Below the pieces are notes generated by a model. The model saw only the letters and a program-made list of their open reading frames with translations, was not told where the DNA came from and ran no database searches. 58,534 nucleotides of DNA from Phascolarctobacterium sp. (GTDB lineage: Bacteria > Bacillota > Negativicutes > Acidaminococcales > Acidaminococcaceae): NCBI RefSeq assembly GCF_030531065.1, contig NZ_JAUNOQ010000014.1:1-58534 (forward strand). Reading direction: 5' to 3'. Positions 43,111 to 51,024 of the stretch are shown piece after piece; within the stretch, counting starts at the first letter, position 1; every line of letters starts with the position of its first letter. A program made the position numbers and the translations under genes.

Positions 43111-43566
43111 TCAAAATAACGACCAGTACCAGGCGACAAGCTGCGCACCTTGAAGATGGCACACCAAGCCTGCCGCGCATAAAAAGGGGCCAAAGGGCAG
43201 CGCCTGCTTCCCCTGCGCCAGTCCGCAGGCTAAAAGCACGAGTCCAACCACAGCCCCGCCTGCAAAAGCCAGCAGCAGGCAGGCCAAGCCCCGCTCCCAC
43301 CCCAGCCAGCAGCCTAAAACTGCCGCTAGCTTAACGTCACCTTCGCCCATGCCGCCCCGGCTGAGCAAATACAGCAGCAACATAACAGCGCCCAGCGCCA
43401 GTAGCCCGCAGCCCGCCTCCCGCCACGAACCTATGACACAGGTTCGCAGCAAACCTAACGCTAACAGATACGCGTTCACGCTGTCGTACAGCAACAGCTC
43501 CCGCATATCCGTCCAGCAATGACGCGCCAGCCCCACCGCCAACGCCAACGTAAAAAACAACTCCAT
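43111..43566 (-). CDS. Prepilin peptidase, A24 type (short form)
   Basis: A 151-residue membrane aspartic peptidase that cuts prepilin leaders. The two catalytic aspartates are visible in CWTDMRELL (residue about 20) and in GMGEGDVKLAAVLG near 73 (GxGDxKL motif). Five or six membrane helices. It lacks the N-terminal methylase domain of the long PilD/GspO form, as many Firmicute enzymes do. It precedes the GspL-like and GspM-like genes, so the three make one pilus/secretion remnant or subcluster. Confidence 0.85.
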   Translation of the reverse strand: MELFFTLALAVGLARHCWTDMRELLLYDSVNAYLLALGLLRTCVIGSWREAGCGLLALGAVMLLLYLLSRGGMGEGDVKLAAVLGCWLGWERGLACLLLAFAGGAVVGLVLLACGLAQGKQALPFGPFLCAAGLVCHLQGAQLVAWYWSLF

Positions 43567-43591
43567 AAGCAGCCTCCTTTCCGCGTTAAAA

Positions 43592-43635
43592 CAAAAGGCT
43601 CCTGTATTACAAAGTCACTGCAATACAGGAGCCTT
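43592..43635 (-). terminator. Rho-independent terminator of ppsA
   Basis: A perfect 14-base stem AAGGCTCCTGTATT (43595-43608) and AATACAGGAGCCTT (43622-43635), followed on the minus strand by TTTTGTTTT. Confidence 0.92.
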
Positions 43636-43703
43636 AAAGCTCTTTACTACTTATTCAGTTGTTGGCAATAGTATACACTGTCAGGCGCAGCCTGTCAAGC
43701 GTC

Positions 43704-46085
43704 TTACCAGTTCAGGTCTTCTGCTTCCTGACGGCCTTTGCCGGTCAATGCGTCCAGCATAATGCGCTGTTCGATTTGAGCAGCCAGCTTCTTGGTAAAT
43801 TTAACGGTATCAGGATTTACAGACATACTGTCAATGCCGCTCTTAATGAGGAACTCGCAGAATTCAGGATATACGCTGGGAGCCTGACCGCAGATGGAAA
43901 CGGTCTTGCCATCCTTGTGAGCCACTTCGATAAGGTGACGGATAGCGCGGCGTACAGCCAGATTACGTTCGTCATAAATATGGGATACGGTATCGTTATC
44001 ACGGTCGCAGCCCAGAACCAGCATGGTCAAATCGTTGGAGCCGATGGAATAGCCGTCGACAAATTTATTGAACTGGTCGGCCAGAATGATGTTGGAGGGA
44101 ATCTCAGCCATCAGCCAAACCTTGAAGTCCTTGCCGCGGGACAGGCCGCAATCAGCCATAATCTTAACAACCTTTTCGCATTCCTCTACATTGCGGCAGA
44201 ACGGAATCATCACGTTCAGGTTCTTCAGGCCGAACTCCTCGCGCACCTTGCGTACAGCCAGGCATTCCAGCTTAAAGGCTTCGATATATTTAGGATCATA
44301 ATAGCGGGAAGCGCCGCGCCACCCCAACAAAGCAGAAGGCTCGTAAGGCTCAAATTCGTCGCCGCCCTTCAAATCGCGGTATTCGCTGGATTTGAAATCG
44401 GAGAAACGCAAAGTAACCGGTCTGGGAGCCATAGCCTGGCAAACCTGACGGATGCCTTCAGCCAGCTGGTCCACAACCTTTTCCGGATGACCAATTTTAA
44501 TGAGATACAGAGGATGCTCGTGGATATAGGTGGTCCAGATAAATTCCTCGCGCATCAGGCCGATGCCGTCACAGGGCAGAGCGCTGTATTTTTCAGCCAG
44601 CTCAGGGTCGCCCAGATTCATGTAAATCTTCGTGCCTGTCGGCGGGAAATATTCTGCAGCGGCAACTATCTGCTGAGCGGCGGGATGTTCAGCCTTGGGC
44701 TCCTCGATAATGCCTTCATAAACAACACCGTGAGTAGCGTCGATGGTTACGTCGATGCCGTCGGGAATAGTAGTCGTAGCAGCCTCGCCACGGCTCTTGG
44801 TGCCAACGATGCAGGGAATGCCCAGCTCGCGGCTGACGATGGAAGCGTGGCAGGTCATACCGCCGCTGTCGGTTACGATGGCCTTCGCCTTCTTCATAGC
44901 CGGAACCCAGTCGGGAGCGGTCATTTCCGTTACCAGAATTTCGCCCTCTTTAAATTCGTCGATGCGGGACGGGTCAAGAATAACGTGTACGCGGCCTGCA
45001 ACATTACCGGGGCTGGCAGGCAAGCCCTTAACAATAACCTTACGATCGGTAGTCACTTTCTTCTCCTCTTTCGGTGCGCCATTTTCTTTATTGCGACGGC
45101 TCCATACGGTTTCCGGGCGGGCCTGCAGAATGTAAACCTTGTTGTCGCGTTCGTCAACGCCCCATTCCATATCCATATAGCAGCCGTAGTGCGCTTCGAT
45201 TTTCTTAGCGCAGGCGGCCAGCTCTTCGATTTGAGCGTCGGTCAGCTTCTGCTCGTTCTGCTCGTCCAAAGGCACGCTGACCTCCTCGCAGTCGCCGTCA
45301 GCCTTGCGCACCAGCTTAATATCCTGGGCGTTGACATTCTTTTCGATAATCTTGCCGGTAGCCTTTTCAATAGTATAGTTATCAGGAGTTACCGTGCCCT
45401 GCACTACATATTCGCCCAAGCCCCAGGCGCCTTCGATAAGAATATTCTTGTCGTCGCCGGTAGCTACGTTCACGGTAAACATAACGCCGGCAGCTTTGGA
45501 GAACACCATCATCTGCACTGCGGCGGACAGGGCCACGTCCAGATGGTCAAAGCCCTGCTTTTCACGGTAGTAAACAGCGCGGTCGGTAAAGCAGGAAGCG
45601 TAGCATTCCTTAACCTTGGCTACGATAGTAGCCGCGCCCTTAACATTCAAATAGGTATCCTGCTGGCCGGCAAAGCTGGCGTCCGGCAGATCCTCAGCGG
45701 TAGCGCTGCTGCGCACGGCAACGAAGGGATCGGCTTGACCAACCTTTCTGCCCAGCTCCTCGTAAGCTTCGGCAATCAAATCCTGCAAATCCTGAGGCAT
45801 TTCCTTGTCTAGAATAGCCTGGCGAATTTTAGCGCAGACCTCGCGCAGCTGCGCGCTGTTGTCCACGTCCAAACCGGCAATCAGATTTTTGATTTCCTCA
45901 TACAAGCCGGTTTTTTCAAAGAAATATCTGTAAGCGCAGGCAGTCGTTGCAAAGCCATAGGGTACAGGTACGTCGACATGGGACGTCAATTCGCCTAAAG
46001 ATGAGGACTTGCCGCCGGCAATCGCTACGTCTTTTCTTTCCAACTGGTCAAACCACAGCAGAAACGCTTTTTCTTTCTCCATCAT
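43704..46085 (-). CDS. ppsA: Phosphoenolpyruvate synthase
   Basis: A 793-residue enzyme converting pyruvate, ATP and water to PEP, AMP and phosphate, for gluconeogenesis. The N-terminal ATP-grasp (PPDK_N) domain shows GGKSSSLGEL at residue 25 and AVRSSATAEDLPDASFAGQQDTYLN near 125. The phospho-histidine is near 410 (GGMTCHASIVSRELGIPCIVG). The C-terminal PEP-utilising barrel ends with SIGSNDLTMLVLGCDRDN and SICGQAPSVYP with the catalytic cysteine. Length and order are standard. A palindromic site overlaps its -10 box. Monocistronic, with a clear terminator. Confidence 0.96.
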   Translation of the reverse strand: MMEKEKAFLLWFDQLERKDVAIAGGKSSSLGELTSHVDVPVPYGFATTACAYRYFFEKTGLYEEIKNLIAGLDVDNSAQLREVCAKIRQAILDKEMPQDLQDLIAEAYEELGRKVGQADPFVAVRSSATAEDLPDASFAGQQDTYLNVKGAATIVAKVKECYASCFTDRAVYYREKQGFDHLDVALSAAVQMMVFSKAAGVMFTVNVATGDDKNILIEGAWGLGEYVVQGTVTPDNYTIEKATGKIIEKNVNAQDIKLVRKADGDCEEVSVPLDEQNEQKLTDAQIEELAACAKKIEAHYGCYMDMEWGVDERDNKVYILQARPETVWSRRNKENGAPKEEKKVTTDRKVIVKGLPASPGNVAGRVHVILDPSRIDEFKEGEILVTEMTAPDWVPAMKKAKAIVTDSGGMTCHASIVSRELGIPCIVGTKSRGEAATTTIPDGIDVTIDATHGVVYEGIIEEPKAEHPAAQQIVAAAEYFPPTGTKIYMNLGDPELAEKYSALPCDGIGLMREEFIWTTYIHEHPLYLIKIGHPEKVVDQLAEGIRQVCQAMAPRPVTLRFSDFKSSEYRDLKGGDEFEPYEPSALLGWRGASRYYDPKYIEAFKLECLAVRKVREEFGLKNLNVMIPFCRNVEECEKVVKIMADCGLSRGKDFKVWLMAEIPSNIILADQFNKFVDGYSIGSNDLTMLVLGCDRDNDTVSHIYDERNLAVRRAIRHLIEVAHKDGKTVSICGQAPSVYPEFCEFLIKSGIDSMSVNPDTVKFTKKLAAQIEQRIMLDALTGKGRQEAEDLNW

Positions 46086-46101
46086 TTTTACTCCTTTGCG
46101 A

Positions 46102-46173
46102 TATACTATACTGTTTATTGGAATATCACCTTAATATAGTGTATACTATATCACATTCACACAGCATATTCAA
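46102..46173 (-). promoter_or_regulatory. ppsA promoter with palindromic operator-like site
   Basis: On the minus strand TTGAAT (46168-46173), a 17-base spacer and TATAGT (46145-46150). The -10 lies inside the inverted repeat ATATAGT-GTAT-ACTATAT (46134-46151), and the core TATACTATA recurs at 46102-46110, 40 bases away, near the ribosome site. Such a pair suggests a repressor. Confidence 0.65.
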
Positions 46174-46274
46174 GTATGTTCGCAGAAATTTTTCATATTT
46201 TTTAAAGCGCTCCGCCATTGGTACTGATAGACAGCAAGAACGGTAAAAAACGCAGCCGGCACCGCCTTTCCCCT

Positions 46275-46302
46275 TTGCAGGCGCGTCAAAGCGTGCTAAA
46301 AT
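46275..46302 (+). promoter_or_regulatory. Promoter for the small acidic protein gene
   Basis: TTGCAG (46275-46280), a 16-base spacer and TAAAAT (46297-46302), 35 bases before the start codon. Confidence 0.6.
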
Positions 46303-46337
46303 AACAATAAACTAATACCACGTCAGGAGGATTACCC

Positions 46338-46553
46338 ATGCTTACATATTACAGACAGCCCGCATCCCTGCCCTTGTGGCGGCTGGACGACGGCCACGGC
46401 GATTATAACCGCAGCTATGAACGCAGCGACGACGATTTCGATTACGCCGACTATTCCACCGACCATAGGGATAACAACTTCCGCAATTATGAAAAGAAGC
46501 GCCGCAAGACCAATAAGGAAATTATCGAGGATCTGTTGAAGCGCTGGGATTGA
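46338..46553 (+). CDS. Small acidic hypothetical protein
   Basis: A 71-residue protein that I do not recognise. The centre is rich in Asp, Tyr, Arg and Ser (SYERSDDDFDYADYS), probably disordered, and the C-terminus KTNKEIIEDLLKRWD is an amphipathic helix, perhaps a protein-docking motif. No membrane helix or signal. The strong AGGAGG ribosome site, a promoter upstream and a terminator downstream support a real gene. Divergent from ppsA. Confidence 0.65.
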   Translation: MLTYYRQPASLPLWRLDDGHGDYNRSYERSDDDFDYADYSTDHRDNNFRNYEKKRRKTNKEIIEDLLKRWD

Positions 46554-46637
46554 TAAGGGGATAGCAATGCTAAGGCAAATCGGACCCATTAAAAGGCGAA
46601 TTATCAGGATTTAACTTTTAAACAAACAGACAAAAGG

Positions 46638-46663
46638 AGGACGGCGCAAGCCGTCCTGTTTTG
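46638..46663. terminator. Terminator between small gene and rfbB
   Basis: Stem AGGACGGC/GCCGTCCT with a GCAA tetraloop (46638-46657), followed by GTTTTGC on the plus strand and CCTTTTG on the minus strand. Probably acts on both convergent genes. Confidence 0.82.
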
Positions 46664-46679
46664 CTTTCATTTTCATTTT

Positions 46680-47699
46680 TTACCGGTTTCCATACATCTT
46701 TTCATAATACTTTTGATATTCGCCGCTGATAATATCCTGCCACCACTTCTTATTATCCAAATACCACTGGATTGTTTTCTTAATGCCGTCGGCAAATTTC
46801 GTTTCCGGCAGCCATCCCAATTCGTTGTGTATTTTCGTCGGGTCGATGGCGTAGCGCATATCGTGTCCCTTGCGGTCGGTTACGTGAGTAATCAAGCTTT
46901 CCGGCTTGCCCAGCTCTTTGCAGATGAGCTTCACGATATCGATATTGCGCATCTCGTTATGCCCGCCGATATTGTACACCTCGCCTACTCTGCCCTTATG
47001 GATAATCAAATCTATAGCCTTGCAGTGATCCTCCACATACAGCCAATCGCGCACGTTCAAGCCTTCGCCGTACACAGGCAGCGGTTTGTCTGCCAATGCG
47101 TTGGCAATCATCAAAGGAATCAGCTTTTCCGGAAAATGATACGGCCCGTAGTTGTTGGAACAACGGGAAATAGTTACAGGTAGGCCATACGTACGGTGAT
47201 AAGCCATAACCAGCAGATCAGATCCGGCTTTAGAAGAAGAATAAGGGCTGCTGGTGTGAATAGGCGTTTCTTCCGTAAAGAATAAATCAGGCCTATCCAA
47301 CGGCAAATCGCCGTACACTTCATCCGTCGATACCTGATGATAACGGGTAATGCCGTATTTACGGCAAGCGTCCATCAGCGTCGCCGTACCCATGATATTA
47401 GTCTGCAAAAATACGCTAGGGTCTTCAATAGAACGATCCACATGGCTTTCTGCAGCAAAGTTTACGACAATATCAGGATGCTCCTCCTCAAATAACTGGT
47501 ATACAGCCTCGCGGTCGCAAATATCAGCTTTCACAAAGCGAAAATTAGGCTTATCCATTACGCTGGCCAACGTAGATAAATTACCTGCGTAGGTCAGCTT
47601 GTCCAAGCAAACAAAGCGGTAATCAGGATACTTAGCCAGCATATGAAAAATAAAATTAGAACCAATAAATCCGGCACCGCCGGTAATGATGATAGTCAT
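46680..47699 (-). CDS. rfbB: dTDP-glucose 4,6-dehydratase
   Basis: A 339-residue extended SDR enzyme, second step of dTDP-L-rhamnose synthesis (dTDP-glucose to dTDP-4-keto-6-deoxyglucose). NAD-binding GGAGFIGSNF at residues 7-16, the catalytic TDE in VSTDEVYGDLP near 125, and the YxxxK pair in SPYSSSKAGSD near 155. GHNEMRNIDIVKLIC is typical of RfbB. Base composition is near the genome norm, unlike the AT-rich genes upstream of it in transcription. The partner rfbD is 4.7 kb away, separated by the insert. rfbA and rfbC are not in the window. Confidence 0.95.
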   Translation of the reverse strand: MTIIITGGAGFIGSNFIFHMLAKYPDYRFVCLDKLTYAGNLSTLASVMDKPNFRFVKADICDREAVYQLFEEEHPDIVVNFAAESHVDRSIEDPSVFLQTNIMGTATLMDACRKYGITRYHQVSTDEVYGDLPLDRPDLFFTEETPIHTSSPYSSSKAGSDLLVMAYHRTYGLPVTISRCSNNYGPYHFPEKLIPLMIANALADKPLPVYGEGLNVRDWLYVEDHCKAIDLIIHKGRVGEVYNIGGHNEMRNIDIVKLICKELGKPESLITHVTDRKGHDMRYAIDPTKIHNELGWLPETKFADGIKKTIQWYLDNKKWWQDIISGEYQKYYEKMYGNR

Positions 47700-47725
47700 T
47701 ATATAAACCTCTTTTCATAGAAATA

Positions 47726-48241
47726 TTATTTACTTTTACCGAAAATATAACCTAATGCTACCGAAACTATAGGTATTAATATTTTCCATATCTCCGCATT
47801 TATATTTCCACGTCTACAAACATACCCAAATATTAAATCTATACCACAAATTACTAACGCAAATAAACATATAAGAAAAGCTGTATTAAAAGCTGCATTT
47901 TTTATATTAGCACCTATTACTTTGCCAATCCAGCCACTATCTTTTTCTTTTTGTTGAATCGAATTATGACTTGATAAAACCTCACCTTTTTGATCCTCAT
48001 TTAAATGATCGAATGTTGATGTTGATAACCCTCCAACCTTATCCTTCGCATTATTAGAACTATCACAATCCGTTAAAACATGTTTAGTATCTATGTTAGC
48101 AGTATTTTCTTTAATACCTTCGCATTTATTACTACTACTATCGTTCACTACAACTTCAATAGCTCTTTCTCCAACATTTCCTAACTTAGCATTATCAACT
48201 ATTTTATATGCTTCATGAGATGTATCTTGTTTCATAATCAT
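47726..48241 (-). CDS. Two-TM protein paired with the cyclase-like gene (Pycsar TM-effector-like)
   Basis: A 171-residue protein of no family I can name with certainty. The first 100 residues are hydrophilic and Ser/Asn/Lys/Asp-rich. Two membrane helices lie at the C-terminus (about 117-140, AFLICLFALVICGIDLIFGY, and 151-169, IWKILIPIVSVALGYIFG). Its start overlaps the stop of the cyclase-like gene by 4 bases (ATGA). Gene pairing, size and a membrane pore-like tail fit the effector slot of Pycsar defence, where a membrane effector responds to cyclic UMP/CMP. No cyclic-nucleotide-binding domain is obvious, so the role is inference. AT-rich composition suggests transfer. Confidence 0.6.
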   Translation of the reverse strand: MIMKQDTSHEAYKIVDNAKLGNVGERAIEVVVNDSSSNKCEGIKENTANIDTKHVLTDCDSSNNAKDKVGGLSTSTFDHLNEDQKGEVLSSHNSIQQKEKDSGWIGKVIGANIKNAAFNTAFLICLFALVICGIDLIFGYVCRRGNINAEIWKILIPIVSVALGYIFGKSK

Positions 48242-49005
48242 TCACCATCACAGTACATACATCTTGATTCTTCTAGATTTTTAATCCATTGATCGAATTT
48301 AGTTTTAACTATATCTGCTGTATAATATTCTTCATCTTCATTTACATGCTTTTGAAACCAATCTCTAGGACTTTCTTGAGAATTAATATTTTCTAAAGAC
48401 TTAATAAAATTATCATAACTAAGCCTACTAAATGCTAGAGTTTTATTTTTATCTTTTATGGCGTAATCAGATAATCTAACAGCAATGTTTTTTGTCCCTT
48501 TAATCCAAACATTCACTTTCAATCGCTTATCTATATCTGTTACTCTAAATACGCAATCTTGCAGCGTCGCCATCCCAATACCAATTTTAATTTTAAGCAA
48601 GCCATGATCATTTAATATTTTATTAAACAGTTTTACAAACGTATTTATTATAAATGTTTTATTTGCTACATAATATGTATCTTCCTGATAAGGGGTAAAA
48701 TATATTGCATAAAAATACGATCCCTGCAAACCATATTCTATAAGCAACTTAGATGAAGCAAATATCCTTAAAATCTCCGAAGAAAAACTTCGCATTACTT
48801 TATAATATTCTTGTAACTCTCTGTTTTTATAAAAATTTATTATATTGCTAATATTCACTGAGATACAACTAACCCAACCACTATATAAACAATCTTCACT
48901 AAATTCATCTTCACTTCCTATATTATGTTTTTCTTTATAACCACTTTGATGTTCAATTATTTCATTAATCCGTTCAAATGCTCTTTCATAGTCATATTCA
49001 GCCAT
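48238..49005 (-). CDS. Class III nucleotidyl-cyclase-fold protein with substituted metal sites (Pycsar cyclase-like)
   Basis: A 255-residue protein whose middle follows the class III cyclase pattern of Pycsar-type uridylate/cytidylate cyclases: a first strand SCISVNISNI (residues 46-55), helix YYKVMRSFSSEILRIF, hairpin YGLQGSYFYAIYFTPYQED (91-109), and IKIGIGMATLQ (139-149). In active enzymes the first strand has Asp (VDI) and the hairpin has GD, both holding metal. Here they are Asn51 and Ser96, 45 residues apart as expected. It is thus either inactive or uses other chemistry. TAAGGAG precedes the ATG. Operon with the two-TM gene. Confidence 0.65.
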   Translation of the reverse strand: MAEYDYERAFERINEIIEHQSGYKEKHNIGSEDEFSEDCLYSGWVSCISVNISNIINFYKNRELQEYYKVMRSFSSEILRIFASSKLLIEYGLQGSYFYAIYFTPYQEDTYYVANKTFIINTFVKLFNKILNDHGLLKIKIGIGMATLQDCVFRVTDIDKRLKVNVWIKGTKNIAVRLSDYAIKDKNKTLAFSRLSYDNFIKSLENINSQESPRDWFQKHVNEDEEYYTADIVKTKFDQWIKNLEESRCMYCDGE

Positions 49006-49353
49006 ATAATCATCTCCTTATAAATTTATCTTGTACAGTATAATTTAATTATATTATTTAACAGCAAGATATTATATCTTCATTTTCCCTTCCAAAAAAG
49101 CTTGATAATCATCACAAATTCGCTTTACATTATCACCAAAAACAATCTGCTTCCCCTATACAGACATAATATCTTACTATATATGCTACACACTTGCGCC
49201 AAAAATATAAAACAAAAATTTAGGTCAACGAAGATCTAGCAGATTTATTCTTGTTTGGGTGCAGAATGAGCTTAAGTTTCTCATTAAAGGATATTACTAA
49301 AATTGCTACAACTGTCGCTTACAGAATAAAGTCTGGAATCAATATCCTTATTC
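49006..49353 (-). pseudogene. Intergenic stretch with possible gene fragments
   Basis: About 350 bases without an intact gene. On the minus strand, 49072-49155 reads as 27 open codons ending in a stop (GKQIVFGDNVKRICDDYQ..., then FLEGKMKI) directly after a TAG, which looks like the decayed C-terminus of a protein. Nearer 49354 a second 32-codon open piece reads SFNEKLKLILHPNKNK, vaguely like the end of a reverse-transcriptase-type domain. Both are too short to identify. They mark this as a scar between the cyclase pair and the FAD/deaminase trio. Confidence 0.3.
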
Positions 49354-51006
49354 TTATTCTTTTTTTATATACGATAATCCTCTCTTTATAAATTCTTGTA
49401 TATCTGTTTTTCTTATATGTTTAGCATGTACTTCTGGTTCAAACTTTAAATCATCAATCTTTATTTCTCTTATGTCATTAATATGAGTTCCTATAGTAAA
49501 AAATCTTATAGGCTTATTAAACTTCAATGCATTAACTATTTCAAATAGAACCCCATCTGATATACGACCATACACCCATAATTCATCACATTTGATAACC
49601 ATTTGATTATTTGCTTGACGAACAAGATTTCTTTCTACCCTATCATCCAAAAAATATCCAAAACTTCTATATGGATTTATAGGTATTGCATTATTTTTGA
49701 AAACATGCTCACAAATAATGTTCTTTGCATAAAAACTTGTCTTAGAATGAGCCGTAAAAACTATTATCATTGATTCAATTGGACTTGTTTTCACACCCAA
49801 ATCTTCAATTATTTGTTTGAAATCCTCATCCTTTTTTATTTTTAGAGCTACATAAGCACCACTTACAAAAGCAGCTACAAGACCTCTAAAAAGTGCCGTT
49901 CCGTCACCTACAACATATACTCCTGGAGCTATTTGTAAATTAGTATCAGGAATCGGATATTTACCATATTTTTCAATTTCTGGTCCATATACTAAACCTA
50001 CTGCATCACTAGTTAAAAGTACATTTAAATATTTACGAATTTCATTATCCAATGGAAGCCCTAAAAATTTTTTACCACTACGATATTCAGTTAAATCAAT
50101 TTTATTAGGGTTTAAAGTTTTATATACATCTACACCGTTACGATATAAAATTGATTTTACATTAGAACTCTTAACCACAATACCTATATTAGTTTTCGAA
50201 TAACCAACGACAGTTTCTCCATTATAAGTAATATGTTTATCATCATAAAAAGATTCTACTACTCTACCCTGCCAACAAGTGCAGAATGTGCGAACATCAG
50301 TATTATCATCTATATTAGTTATATTTTTCAAATCTTCCTTTTTGTCTTTATAAGTAAAATACCTGTTCTCACACTCTACGCGTACACCAACCTCACAATA
50401 TTTTCGATATCTTATATTTTCTATATCTCTTAACATGTTACTAGAAGATCGTTTTCCCGAAGCAATTATTACATTAAGTCCTTGATATTCAATGCTGTCC
50501 TCGCATTCTACCTTAAAGCCACTTTCAACTCTTCTTATATTTAATACTTTCGAACCTAAACGCACTTTATTGGAATCCAGGATTACTTTATGAAAATAAT
50601 CCAATATTTTATAACGTTCATCGTCACCTATACGAATATGCTTGTAATGCTTTTCACCATCCATTCTTTCACGATTAGAACACTGAACTATCCAATCACA
50701 GTTCCAAGGCAAAACATCTATGTTCAAAGAACTTAATAACTCGTAAAAATTATTATACGCATTCTCTAAAAGACGGCTATCCCTAACAGTCCAAAGTTTT
50801 GAAGCTGCTGGCGGATAAGAAAACTTACCATCAGAAAATAGCCCTGCGCCACCAAATCCATAACTTACGTCGTAAGGACGAGATGATTTCCTTTCTAGAT
50901 AATCACTTCCTTGCTCTATAACTATATAGCTTAGGTTATTTTTACCTAATATGTATCCTGCCATTAAACCAGCAGGACCAGCACCTATTATTATTGCATC
51001 ATACAT
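49354..51006 (-). CDS. FAD-dependent oxidoreductase fused to a nucleoside-deoxyribosyltransferase-like domain
   Basis: A 550-residue two-domain protein. Residues 1-400 form a GR2-type flavoprotein: dinucleotide motif IIIGAGPAGLMAGYIL at 6-21, VIASGKRSSSNML near 185, and a late FAD motif VYVVGDGTALFRGLVAAFVSGAYVAL near 370, like the FAD-dependent dehydrogenases of COG2509. Residues about 408-510 match the DUF4406/DUF7768 or nucleoside 2-deoxyribosyltransferase-like fold: IIVFTAHSKT, AIPINPYRSFGYFLDD, CDELWVYGRISDGVLFEIVNAL and KPIRFFTIG. I know no characterised protein with this fusion. It lies 18 bases after the dCTP-deaminase-like gene, so they are co-transcribed. Substrate unknown. Confidence 0.75.
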   Translation of the reverse strand: MYDAIIIGAGPAGLMAGYILGKNNLSYIVIEQGSDYLERKSSRPYDVSYGFGGAGLFSDGKFSYPPAASKLWTVRDSRLLENAYNNFYELLSSLNIDVLPWNCDWIVQCSNRERMDGEKHYKHIRIGDDERYKILDYFHKVILDSNKVRLGSKVLNIRRVESGFKVECEDSIEYQGLNVIIASGKRSSSNMLRDIENIRYRKYCEVGVRVECENRYFTYKDKKEDLKNITNIDDNTDVRTFCTCWQGRVVESFYDDKHITYNGETVVGYSKTNIGIVVKSSNVKSILYRNGVDVYKTLNPNKIDLTEYRSGKKFLGLPLDNEIRKYLNVLLTSDAVGLVYGPEIEKYGKYPIPDTNLQIAPGVYVVGDGTALFRGLVAAFVSGAYVALKIKKDEDFKQIIEDLGVKTSPIESMIIVFTAHSKTSFYAKNIICEHVFKNNAIPINPYRSFGYFLDDRVERNLVRQANNQMVIKCDELWVYGRISDGVLFEIVNALKFNKPIRFFTIGTHINDIREIKIDDLKFEPEVHAKHIRKTDIQEFIKRGLSYIKKE

Positions 51007-51024
51007 AATAAATATACCACCTAT

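Noticed and set aside
43659-45812. 717-codon open frame antisense to ppsA
   Set aside because: It mirrors the codon bias of ppsA, lacks a ribosome site and recognisable motifs, and ppsA is a complete conserved gene.
46332-46589. Minus-strand 85-residue hydrophobic frame opposite the small acidic gene
   Set aside because: The plus-strand gene has promoter, AGGAGG and terminator; the minus-strand frame has none of these.
49156-49353. Reverse transcriptase or retron remnant
   Set aside because: Only about 32 codons resemble such a domain; no YxDD motif or ncRNA is visible, so the resemblance may be chance.
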